From Acidobacteriota bacterium (GTDB lineage Bacteria; Acidobacteriota; Terriglobia; 20CM-2-55-15), in contig JAJEEE010000056.1 in the NCBI GenBank assembly GCA_022821145.1, positions 25,943 through 89,942 on the forward strand: a stretch of 64,000 nucleotides of DNA, written 5' to 3'. The notes under the pieces were generated by a model. The model made no database searches, was not told the origin of the DNA, and saw nothing but the letters and a program-made list of their open reading frames with translations. A program made the position numbers and the translations under genes. Below are positions 53,519-60,398 of the stretch, piece by piece; positions within the stretch are counted from its first letter, which is position 1, and every line of letters begins with the position of its first letter.

Positions 53519-53992
53519 ATGAAGACGTCAGCCAAGGCCGCCGCCGTCGCGTTGTTGTCGGCCGCCGTCCTGTTTCCCGGCCGGGCCGCGGCGCAGCGGC
53601 CGCCCGAGACCGCGCCCGACGGCACCGATTACCTCCGGGTCAACATCAACCCGACCTTCACGCCGCCGCTGGTCAACATCAATCCCGGCGGGTTGGAACC
53701 GCGCGTCGAGGTGAGCCGCATGCCGGACGTCCGCCTCGAGCCGGTGGGATGCGACGACGGGAACAACTTCGAGACCCGCGTCGCCGATTCGATCCAGGGG
53801 CCGATGGTCGTGACGTACCTGAGCGCGGGCGCCGGCGTGCAGGCGATGCTGGACACCGGCGACGGGTCCGCGTCGGGCGCCGTCGCCATGGACACGGCGC
53901 TCGTGGCGACGGCCGTCTACCTTCGGCGCGGGACGACGCTGAGTTTCGACGGGCCCGTGCTGTACTCGGGGTGCCGGCCGGCTCGGGGTTGA
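53519..53992 (+). CDS. small secreted protein of unknown function
   Basis: 157 residues. Signal peptide MKTSAKAAAVALLSAAVLFP. The mature part is short and acidic with PTFTPPLVNINPGGLEPRVE and a C-terminal beta-rich region (MVVTYLSAGAGVQAMLDTGD) and two cysteines. Not recognised. Confidence 0.65.
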   Translation: MKTSAKAAAVALLSAAVLFPGRAAAQRPPETAPDGTDYLRVNINPTFTPPLVNINPGGLEPRVEVSRMPDVRLEPVGCDDGNNFETRVADSIQGPMVVTYLSAGAGVQAMLDTGDGSASGAVAMDTALVATAVYLRRGTTLSFDGPVLYSGCRPARG

Positions 53993-54050
53993 ATCGGCCA
54001 GGGTCCGGAATCGTTTTGCCGTGCGATGGCCCCGTGCCACAATCGCTTTC

Positions 54051-54665
54051 ATGACCTCCGTGCCCGGTCTGTTGCTGGTGCTGGCCATGCCCGCCGCCGG
54101 CCAGGGCCTCACCCAGGCCCCGCCGCCGGATGCGGAAACCGGCGCGCCGGGGCTGGTGTTCCAGGGCGCCTACCTCGCGCCGCTCGAGGAGACGCCCTAT
54201 CTCCATCCCGCCGTCGTCCTCGGCGACGAGGTGGACGTGCGGCCGGTCGATGAACGCAACCGGGCGCGGGGTTACTACGCCGACGGGGACGACCGGTTCC
54301 GGATCGCCGCCGTCGACCGCCGCGACGGCGAGGTGTGGGTCCGTCTGGAGTACGCCGTCCGCACGCACTTCCCGACGCCGCCCTACGCGGGCGCCCCGCT
54401 GGCGGAGGCCCCGTCGTTCTCCATCGTCGTCACGCACGACGCCGAGGCCGAGCCGAGCGACGCGCGACTGGCCGAACAGCTCCAACGCGCCCTTCGCGTG
54501 GCGCCGCCGCCGCTCTACGATGAGGCCGGCCTGGACTGGGACCGCCTCCGCGAGATCGTCGGCGACGACCGGATCGAGCGGGTCGGGCCGTTGGCCGAAC
54601 CCGCGCCCGGCGCCGCCGAGCCCGAGCCCGCGGCGGAAGACGACGCCACGACGCCCCCGCGTTGA
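54051..54665 (+). CDS. secreted protein of unknown function before darTG
   Basis: 204 residues. Signal peptide MTSVPGLLLVLAMPAAGQGL; mature part with Pro-rich N-terminus and TPPR at the end. Not recognised. Its stop region is repeated beyond darTG. Confidence 0.65.
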   Translation: MTSVPGLLLVLAMPAAGQGLTQAPPPDAETGAPGLVFQGAYLAPLEETPYLHPAVVLGDEVDVRPVDERNRARGYYADGDDRFRIAAVDRRDGEVWVRLEYAVRTHFPTPPYAGAPLAEAPSFSIVVTHDAEAEPSDARLAEQLQRALRVAPPPLYDEAGLDWDRLREIVGDDRIERVGPLAEPAPGAAEPEPAAEDDATTPPR

Positions 54666-54672
54666 CGGCGCG
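54655..54672. repeat. left 18-bp direct repeat flanking DarTG
   Basis: CCCCGCGTTGACGGCGCG, at the end of the 204-codon gene. It supplies the TTGACG -35 of the darT promoter. Identical to 56442-56459. Confidence 0.85.
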
Positions 54673-54691
54673 GCGGCCGCCGACGTATCCT
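54662..54691 (+). promoter_or_regulatory. darT promoter
   Basis: TTGACG (54662-54667), 18-bp spacer, TATCCT (54686-54691), 20 bp before the darT ATG. Confidence 0.6.
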
Positions 54692-54711
54692 CCCGGACAG
54701 GCCCTTAGAGC

Positions 54712-55350
54712 ATGCCGCCCCAGATCACGCGGGAATCGGCTCTCATCTTCCGAATCACCCACCGCGACAACGTTCCCTGGATTCTCCGGAACGGGTTGCA
54801 CAGCCCCAACTCGACGAGGACCGACCCTGGCTTCGTGTCGATCGGGCGCCCCGAGATCATCGAGACGCGGCGGAGCCGTCTCGTTCCAGTGCCGCCGGGA
54901 GGCACGCTCGCGGACTACGTGCCGTTCTACTTCACGCCGTATTCGCCCATGATGTACAACATCGTGACCGGTTTCGGAGTGACGCGTCTGGCGCCGAAAG
55001 AGATTGTCATCATAACGACGTCGCTTCCTGCACTGGTTCAAGCCGGCAAGGCGTTCGTCTTCACCGATCAGCATGCGGTGTCCAGACTCGCGCGTTTCTA
55101 TCGGGAACCGGCGGATCTTGATCGAATCGACTGGCCCCTCATCCGGGCGCGGGACTTCCGGCGAGATAACATCGGCCTCGATGGGTTCGAGCGATACCAG
55201 GCCGAAGCCCTGGTCCGAGACTCCCTCGAAGTGGACCTGATCGAGGAGTGCGTTTGTTACGATCAGGGTGTCAGTCGGGCTCTCCGCGCCGAGGCCGCCC
55301 GGCACGGCGTGGACACCTCGATCCGAGTTCGCGGCGATTGGTATTTTTGA
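54712..55350 (+). CDS. darT: DarT DNA ADP-ribosyltransferase toxin
   Basis: 212 residues. FRITHRDNVPWILRNGL, YVPFYFTPYSPMMYNIVTGF and RYQAEALVRDSLEVDLIEEC (catalytic Glu) are the DarT (DUF4433) motifs. Modifies thymidine on single-stranded DNA with ADP-ribose and blocks replication; used in phage defence. TGATG overlap with darG. Confidence 0.94.
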   Translation: MPPQITRESALIFRITHRDNVPWILRNGLHSPNSTRTDPGFVSIGRPEIIETRRSRLVPVPPGGTLADYVPFYFTPYSPMMYNIVTGFGVTRLAPKEIVIITTSLPALVQAGKAFVFTDQHAVSRLARFYREPADLDRIDWPLIRARDFRRDNIGLDGFERYQAEALVRDSLEVDLIEECVCYDQGVSRALRAEAARHGVDTSIRVRGDWYF

Positions 55351-56426
55351 TGATCCGCTACACGCGAGGCAATCTGCTGGAGGCGGACGCCGAGGCGTTC
55401 GTCAATACGGTCAACACGGTCGGAGTCATGGGGAAGGGCATCGCGTTGATGTTCAAGGACGCCTTCCCCGAGAACATGCGAGCTTACGCGCGCGCCTGCC
55501 GACGACACGAAGTCGAAACCGGCAAGATGTTCGTCACCGAGCGCGCCGGTTTGGCCGGGCCTCGGTGGATCATCAATTTCCCGACCAAGAAACACTGGCG
55601 CTACCCGAGCAAGATGCAGTGGATCGCCGACGGCCTGGACGACTTGAAACGGGTGATCGCGGACAGGCGGATCCGATCGATCGCGCTGCCTCCCCTCGGG
55701 TCGGGGTCCGGCAAGCTCGACTGGTCCGACGTCAAGCTCACGATCGAGGGCGCGTTGGGCGATCTGGATGAGGTCGAGGTCATCGTCTTCGAGCCGACCT
55801 CCAGGTATCGGAACGTATCCAAGCGACGTGGCGTTCAACGGCTGACGCCGCCACGGGCGTTGGTTGCCGATCTGGTCCGGCGATACTGGATCACCGGAAC
55901 GGCATGTTCCATGCTGGAAATCCAGAAGCTCGCCTGGTTTCTCGAACGGATGGTCGAAACGCGCGATCTTCCGCCGGTTCTCGAGTTCCGGTTCAAGGCC
56001 AACGTCTACGGTCCGTATTCCGACAGGCTCCGCCATCTGCTCGATACGCTGGACGGAAGTTACTTGCGCTGCAGCCGCCGCATCGCCGACGCGTCCCCGA
56101 CCGACGTCATCTGGTTCGATGACGGGCGGAGGGAACGAGTTGGCCTCTACCTGAAGACCGAAGGCAAGCAGTACCTGGACGCGCTGGATGCGACATCGAG
56201 TCTGATCAGCGGATTCGAATCGCCGCTCGGCATGGAGCTCTTGTCGACCGTCGACTGGTTGATCGCCCGCGAGCAGTGCGAACCGACGGTTGCCGACCTG
56301 AAGCGGGGTCTGGGCGCATGGAGCGGCGGCGCGGATCCCTCGGCCGCTCGAAGAAAGCTCGACCTGTTCGATGACCGGCTGCTGTCCATCGCGTTGGACC
56401 GGCTCCAGTCGCACGTTCCGGCGTAG
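55350..56426 (+). CDS. darG: DarG macrodomain antitoxin
   Basis: 358 residues. Macro domain IRYTRGNLLEADAEAFVNTV, NTVGVMGKGIALMFKDAFPE and LPPLGSGSGKLDW, which removes ADP-ribose from DNA. The C-terminal ~180 residues (IQKLAWFLERMVETRDLPPV, KANVYGPYSDRLRHLLDTLD) bind DarT. Complete pair. Confidence 0.94.
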   Translation: MIRYTRGNLLEADAEAFVNTVNTVGVMGKGIALMFKDAFPENMRAYARACRRHEVETGKMFVTERAGLAGPRWIINFPTKKHWRYPSKMQWIADGLDDLKRVIADRRIRSIALPPLGSGSGKLDWSDVKLTIEGALGDLDEVEVIVFEPTSRYRNVSKRRGVQRLTPPRALVADLVRRYWITGTACSMLEIQKLAWFLERMVETRDLPPVLEFRFKANVYGPYSDRLRHLLDTLDGSYLRCSRRIADASPTDVIWFDDGRRERVGLYLKTEGKQYLDALDATSSLISGFESPLGMELLSTVDWLIAREQCEPTVADLKRGLGAWSGGADPSAARRKLDLFDDRLLSIALDRLQSHVPA

Positions 56427-56441
56427 TTCGAGGCGTCCCGA

Positions 56442-56459
56442 CCCCGCGTTGACGGCGCG
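56442..56459. repeat. right 18-bp direct repeat flanking DarTG
   Basis: Identical to 54655-54672; marks the right end of the DarTG insertion. Confidence 0.85.
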
Positions 56460-56460
56460 C

Positions 56461-56515
56461 CTGGATGGGCGGCCCGAAGGCCTGCGGGAAGCCGTCGCCG
56501 GCCGCGCGGCGGGGT
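56461..56515 (+). pseudogene. C-terminal remnant of a coiled-coil family gene
   Basis: The plus frame reads LDGRPEGLREAVAGRAAG-stop, the conserved end of the coiled-coil family that follows. No N-terminus is left. Confidence 0.75.
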
Positions 56516-56558
56516 AACGGCCCGAACGATGGCCCCGTCGCGCCGCGGCGTTCGGGCG

Positions 56559-56639
56559 TTGACGCCGCCGCGCGCTCACCGTTAGACTTGTCCCCGGCCC
56601 TTCCGGATCGGCGCCGCGCAACCGCCCTTTCCGCGCGGT
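56559..56639 (+). promoter_or_regulatory. promoter and leader hairpin of coiled-coil gene 1
   Basis: TTGACG 56559-56564, N18, TAGACT 56583-56588. Hairpin arms GCCGCGCA 56613-56620 and CGCGCGGT 56632-56639 (one G-U, one inner mismatch), then the GGGGAG ribosome site. Confidence 0.75.
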
Positions 56640-56655
56640 GGGGAGATCTTGCGTC

Positions 56656-57111
56656 ATGACAGATTGGTTGAGCTCGCCGACGATGGCTACGGCGCTCGTG
56701 ACGCTGGGAATCGCCTTGGTCGGCGCTCTTGTCGCCGTCGGCATCTGGGCCGGTCGGGTCGATACGGCCCGCGGGACTCTGAACGTGTTCATGCGAGAGA
56801 TCCGAGGCGAAATCCAGCGGTTGGACGCGAAGTTCGACGCCAAGTTCGAGCAGATGGACGCGAAGTTCGACGACCGGCTTGGCCGGCTGGAGCAGGGCCA
56901 GGCGCGACTGGAGGGCCGGTTCGACGGACTGGAGGTCCGAATCGACGGACTGGAGGCCCGGTTCGACGGACTGGAGAGCCGAATCGACGGACTGGAGGTC
57001 CGGTTCGACGGACTGGAAAGCCGGTTCGAAGGTTTGGAGCAGGGTCACGCGCGCCTGGAGGGACAACTCGAAGGCCTGCGCGAAGCCGTCGCCGGCCGCG
57101 CGGCGGGATAG
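56656..57111 (+). CDS. membrane-anchored coiled-coil protein, copy 1
   Basis: 151 residues. One N-terminal helix (ATALVTLGIALVGALVAVGI), a basic loop, then a coiled coil: KFDAKFEQMDAKFDDRLGRL, LEQGQARLEGRFDGLE, then RFDGLEV/RIDGLEA-type heptads and the family end LEGLREAVAGRAAG. Shares its N-terminus, C-terminus and 52 bp from the stop on with copy 5. Function unknown; probably cytoplasmic-facing or periplasmic oligomer. Confidence 0.85.
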   Translation: MTDWLSSPTMATALVTLGIALVGALVAVGIWAGRVDTARGTLNVFMREIRGEIQRLDAKFDAKFEQMDAKFDDRLGRLEQGQARLEGRFDGLEVRIDGLEARFDGLESRIDGLEVRFDGLESRFEGLEQGHARLEGQLEGLREAVAGRAAG

Positions 57112-57562
57112 AGCGCGCGGGACGGCCGGGCCGCGCGCAACGCGGACGGGATCCGGTCGATGATCCGTTCACCGTCACCCGGTTCGATCCGTATCGCCGC
57201 TCGCGGCGCTGGCTGGACACGACGAACATCATCCGCGCCCTACATTCGGGGGTGCGGATACGGACCGGGCGCGTCAGTCCGGACCCGCGAACCTGCTTCA
57301 CGCGGGAAACCATCTCCCGCAGACCGGTCGCGGCCAGCTTCTCGGTGGCGGTCCTCCGGCCCTCGTTGTCGGTCCGGTGAAGGCGCGCGCAGCGTGCCCG
57401 ATGGATGACGTTGAACGCGGGCGGGCCGCCGAAGTGGTCGAAAACGAACCCGTCGGGATGCTCGGGGAGCCACTCGGAATGGGCCGTCTCATCGTCGGAG
57501 AAACGCTCGACCACGAATTCGCCCCCTCGGGCGCCGAGCCCCTCACGGCGAGCCGTTTCCAT
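57112..57562 (-). pseudogene. minus-strand gene fragment after copy 1
   Basis: From an ATG at 57562 the minus frame reads METARREGLGARGGEFVVER, then SEWLPEHPDGFVFDHFGG and FNVIHRARCARLHRTDN, which resembles a known domain beginning F-x-HPdGFV-n...lHRa-C. The frame has no own end; it runs into the antisense of copy 1, where the shared 52-bp cassette tail begins (57160). Probably a gene cut by the cassette. Confidence 0.45.
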
Positions 57563-57652
57563 CCACCCGCGGCGCCGGCTCGAACGGCCCCGGGGCGCCG
57601 TCGCCCGCCGTGGGACGGGCCGGGCGCCCGGATGCGCCGTCCCCATCCGCCG

Positions 57653-57732
57653 TTGACGCCGCCGCCGGCAACCCGGTAGACTCACTCTCAGCCCTTCCGG
57701 AACGGCGTTGCGCGACCCCCTTTCCGCGCGGC
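57653..57732 (+). promoter_or_regulatory. promoter and leader hairpin of coiled-coil gene 2
   Basis: TTGACG 57653-57658, N18, TAGACT 57677-57682. Hairpin arms GTTGCGCG 57707-57714 and CGCGCGGC 57725-57732 with a 10-nt loop; two G-U pairs keep the stem. Confidence 0.8.
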
Positions 57733-57748
57733 GCGGAGATCGTGCGTC

Positions 57749-58285
57749 ATGGCGGATTGGGTGAACACCCCCCTTATTCTCATTGTGGTGCTGGGCGTCA
57801 TCAAGATCATCGTCAAGACCGACCGATGGGTCGCGAAAGTGGATGCGGATCGCGCCGCCTTCGACCGGCGCACGACGGAGATGGAGGCGCGCGCCCAGGA
57901 CGATCGCGCCGCATCGGAACGGCGGGCCAGGGACGATCGGGCCGCATGGGAGCAGCGCACCCAGGAGGATCGGGGCGTCCTCGGGGAGTTCATGCAAGAG
58001 GTCCGGGGCGACTTCAAGCGATTGGACGCGAAGTTCGACGACCGGCTAGGGCGGTTGGCCGCTGATTTCGACGACCGGCTGGGGCGGTTGGAAGCGAATT
58101 TCGACGGCCGGTGCGGACGGCTGGAAGCGAAGTTCGACGACCCGTTCGGACGGTTGGACCGGAAGTGGGACGAACGTTTCGGGCACATGGACGACCGGCT
58201 CGGGAGGGTGGAGCAGGGCCAGGCGCGTCTGGAGGGCCGGCTCGAAGGCCTGCGGGAGACCCTCGCCGGACGCGCGGCCGGGTAG
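57749..58285 (+). CDS. membrane-anchored coiled-coil protein, copy 2
   Basis: 178 residues. N-terminal helix NTPLILIVVLGVIKIIV, then RRTTEMEARAQDDRAASERR hendecads and heptad-like units RLDAKFDDRLGRLAADFDDR, ending RLEGRLEGLRETLAGRAAG. Same 5' leader as copies 1, 3 and 4 but a different N-terminal helix. Confidence 0.85.
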   Translation: MADWVNTPLILIVVLGVIKIIVKTDRWVAKVDADRAAFDRRTTEMEARAQDDRAASERRARDDRAAWEQRTQEDRGVLGEFMQEVRGDFKRLDAKFDDRLGRLAADFDDRLGRLEANFDGRCGRLEAKFDDPFGRLDRKWDERFGHMDDRLGRVEQGQARLEGRLEGLRETLAGRAAG

Positions 58286-58321
58286 AGCTTGAGCGCCGGG
58301 CGACCCCGCCCCCATCCGCCG

Positions 58322-58401
58322 TTGACGCCGCCGCGCGCCGCGCGGTAGACTCGCCCTCAGCCCTTCCGGACCGGCGCCGCGCGACCCCCTTTCCGCGCGG
58401 C
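58322..58401 (+). promoter_or_regulatory. promoter and leader hairpin of coiled-coil gene 3
   Basis: TTGACG 58322-58327, N18, TAGACT 58346-58351. Hairpin arms GCCGCGCG 58376-58383 and CGCGCGGC 58394-58401, perfect 8 bp, loop ACCCCCTTTC. Confidence 0.85.
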
Positions 58402-58417
58402 GTGGAGATCGTGCGCC

Positions 58418-58921
58418 ATGGCCGAGTGGTTTTCGACGCCCGTGATCGTCATCGCGGGGATCAGTGCGCTGGGGTTCCTCTACGGGACCATCAACTGGAT
58501 TTCGAACGTCAACACCGATCGGGCCCTCCTGAATCAGCGAGCCGACGACGACCGCAAGGCGTTCCAGGAACGCGCCGACCAGGACCGTGAGGAGTTCCGG
58601 CAACGCGCCGACCGGGATCGTGAGGAGTTCCGGCAACGCGCCGACCAGGATCGTGAGGCGTTCCTGAAGCGTGCCGACCAGGACCGTGAAGCGTCGGAGA
58701 AGCGCGCCGAACAGGACCGCGCGGTTCTCAGGGAGTGCATGCGGGAGATTCGGGGCGAGATCCGGCAGTTGGAATCGAAGTTCGACGCCCGTTTCGCGCG
58801 GGTGGACGCCCGTTTTGCCCAGGTGGACGAGCGGCTCGGACGGGTGGAGCAGGGGCAGGATCGGCTGGCGGGGATGATGGAAGGCCTGAGGGAAACCCTC
58901 GCCGGCCGGGCGGCCGGGTAG
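58418..58921 (+). CDS. membrane-anchored coiled-coil protein, copy 3
   Basis: 167 residues. N-terminal helix TPVIVIAGISALGFLYGTI, then five 11-residue repeats of the RADQDREEFRQ type (hendecad coiled coil), then CMREIRGEIRQLESKFDAR and the family end MEGLRETLAGRAAG. Confidence 0.85.
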   Translation: MAEWFSTPVIVIAGISALGFLYGTINWISNVNTDRALLNQRADDDRKAFQERADQDREEFRQRADRDREEFRQRADQDREAFLKRADQDREASEKRAEQDRAVLRECMREIRGEIRQLESKFDARFARVDARFAQVDERLGRVEQGQDRLAGMMEGLRETLAGRAAG

Positions 58922-58955
58922 AGCCCGCGCCGTGCAGTCCCGTTCCCGTCCGCCG

Positions 58956-59034
58956 TTGACGCCGCCACACGCAACGCCGTAGACTCGCCCCCAGCCCTTC
59001 CGGACCGGCGCCACGCGTCCCCTTTCCGCGTGGC
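58956..59034 (+). promoter_or_regulatory. promoter and leader hairpin of coiled-coil gene 4
   Basis: TTGACG 58956-58961, N18, TAGACT 58980-58985. Hairpin arms GCCACGCG 59010-59017 and CGCGTGGC 59027-59034. Relative to copy 3 one G-C pair is replaced by A-T, a compensatory change. Confidence 0.85.
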
Positions 59035-59050
59035 GTGGAGATCGTGCGCC

Positions 59051-59443
59051 ATGGCAGAGTGGTTGAACACGGTTCTGACGGGTCCCGCGTTCTGGGTCGC
59101 GGCCGTCGGTGGAGTTCTCAGCGTCGGCATGTGGGTCGGGCGGGTCAACTCGGACCGCCGGCTTCTGAAGGCGTTCATGCAGGAGATCCGGGACGACATC
59201 CGGCGGATGGACGCGAAGTTCGACGACCGGTTCGGGCGGATGGACGCGCGGCTCGGGCGGTTGGAGCAGGGACAGGCCCGCCTGGATGGTCGGCTCGAAG
59301 GCCTGGATGGTCGGCTCGAAGGGCTGGAGGGCCGGTTCGACGGCCTGGAGCGGCGGTTCGACGGCCTGGAGCGGCGGTTTGACGGCCTGGAGCGGCGGTT
59401 CGACGGCCTGCAGGACACCCTGGCCGGCCGTGCGGCCGGGTAG
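59051..59443 (+). CDS. membrane-anchored coiled-coil protein, copy 4
   Basis: 130 residues. N-terminal helix GPAFWVAAVGGVLSVGMWVG, then RRMDAKFDDRFGRMDARLGR and four 7-residue units RFDGLER (21-bp DNA repeats, nearly identical), ending LQDTLAGRAAG. Confidence 0.85.
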   Translation: MAEWLNTVLTGPAFWVAAVGGVLSVGMWVGRVNSDRRLLKAFMQEIRDDIRRMDAKFDDRFGRMDARLGRLEQGQARLDGRLEGLDGRLEGLEGRFDGLERRFDGLERRFDGLERRFDGLQDTLAGRAAG

Positions 59444-59474
59444 AGCCGCCGGGCAGCCCAGTTCCCGTCCGCCG

Positions 59475-59545
59475 TTGACGCCGCCGACGCCGACGCCATG
59501 AAGACGTTCATGCGGGAGATCGGCAGACGACATCCCTGTCCGCGC
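59475..59545 (+). promoter_or_regulatory. broken leader of coiled-coil gene 5
   Basis: TTGACG remains at 59475-59480, but the TAGACT element and the 5' hairpin arm are missing; a piece that reads MKTFMREIG, like the middle of another copy, fills the gap. Only the 3' arm CCGCGCGGT remains. Confidence 0.6.
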
Positions 59546-59564
59546 GGTCGGGAGATCTTGCGCC

Positions 59565-60023
59565 ATGACAGATTGGTTGAGCTCGCCGACGATGGCTCCG
59601 GCGCTCGTGACGCTCGGAATCGCCTTGGTCGGCGCTCTTGTCGCCGTCGGCATCTGGGCCGGTCGGGTCGATACGGCCCGCGGGACTCTGAACGTGTTCA
59701 TGCGGGAGATCAGAGGCGAAATCCAGCGGTTGGACGCGAAGTTCGACGCCAAGTTCGAGCAGATGGACGCGAAGTTCGACACCAAGTTCGAACAGATGGA
59801 CGCGAAGTTCGACACCAAGTTCGAACAGATGGACGCGAAGTTCGACGACCGGCTTGGCCGGCTGGAGCAGGGCCAGGCGCGACTGGAGGTCCGGTTCGAC
59901 GGACTGGAGAGCCGAATCGACGGACTGGAGGTCCGGTTCGAAGGTTTGGAGCAGGGTCACGCGCGCCTGGAGGGGCAACTCGAAGGCCTGCGCGAAGCCG
60001 TCGCCGGCCGCGCGGCGGGATAG
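59565..60023 (+). CDS. membrane-anchored coiled-coil protein, copy 5
   Basis: 152 residues, nearly the same N-terminus as copy 1 (MTDWLSSPTMAPALVTLGIA). The 11-residue unit TKFEQMDAKFD (33 bp) is present in extra tandem copies, while the C-terminal RFDGLES-type heptads are fewer than in copy 1. Ends LEGLREAVAGRAAG. Expression may depend on read-through since its promoter is broken. Confidence 0.85.
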   Translation: MTDWLSSPTMAPALVTLGIALVGALVAVGIWAGRVDTARGTLNVFMREIRGEIQRLDAKFDAKFEQMDAKFDTKFEQMDAKFDTKFEQMDAKFDDRLGRLEQGQARLEVRFDGLESRIDGLEVRFEGLEQGHARLEGQLEGLREAVAGRAAG

Positions 60024-60261
60024 AGCGCGCGGGACGGCCGGGCCGCGCGCAACGCGGACGGGATCCGGTCGACGAGGCCGCCGGGTTTCGGCGGATCCGA
60101 GCCAGGAACGCACTCCACAAGTTTCCGGACACGTGCGGCTCGCCGAGCGCGCGAACCCATCTCAGCGGCTTCCGGACGACTCTCACCGCAACACGGTTCG
60201 TCTTCGGGGTTGGGAGCCGACGGGCATGAAGCCGAACCGCCAGCTTGGTCGTTTCGTCCAT
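60024..60261 (-). pseudogene. minus-strand gene fragment after copy 5
   Basis: From ATG 60261 (AGGAGG 6 nt upstream) the frame reads MDETTKLAVRLHARRLPTPK, then RVAVRVVRKPLRWVRALGEP, and continues into the antisense of copy 5 at 60072, the end of the 52-bp shared tail. The good ribosome site suggests a real gene start with its end lost. Confidence 0.4.
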
Positions 60262-60312
60262 CAAGTCCTCCTGGATGCAATTCTCCCGTTGACATGAAAG
60301 CGGGGCAGAAAA

Positions 60313-60350
60313 GCCCGCCGCGCCGGGGGGATTACCGCAGCGCGGCGGGC
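60313..60350 (-). terminator. terminator-like hairpin after the 586-residue protein gene
   Basis: Perfect 11-bp arms GCCCGCCGCGC (60313-60323) and GCGCGGCGGGC (60340-60350), 16-nt loop, 49 bp past the minus-strand stop at 60399. In that direction it is followed by a TTTTCTG stretch. Confidence 0.7.
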
Positions 60351-60398
60351 AACGGGGAAGCGAACTTCGAGTTCTCCCCCGAATCCAGGTGTGCTGTC

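Noticed and set aside
56656..60023. Direct repeats that might be a CRISPR array
   Set aside because: The repeats are in-frame codons for coiled-coil heptads or hendecads (21 or 33 bp) with no spacers of constant length and no cas genes.
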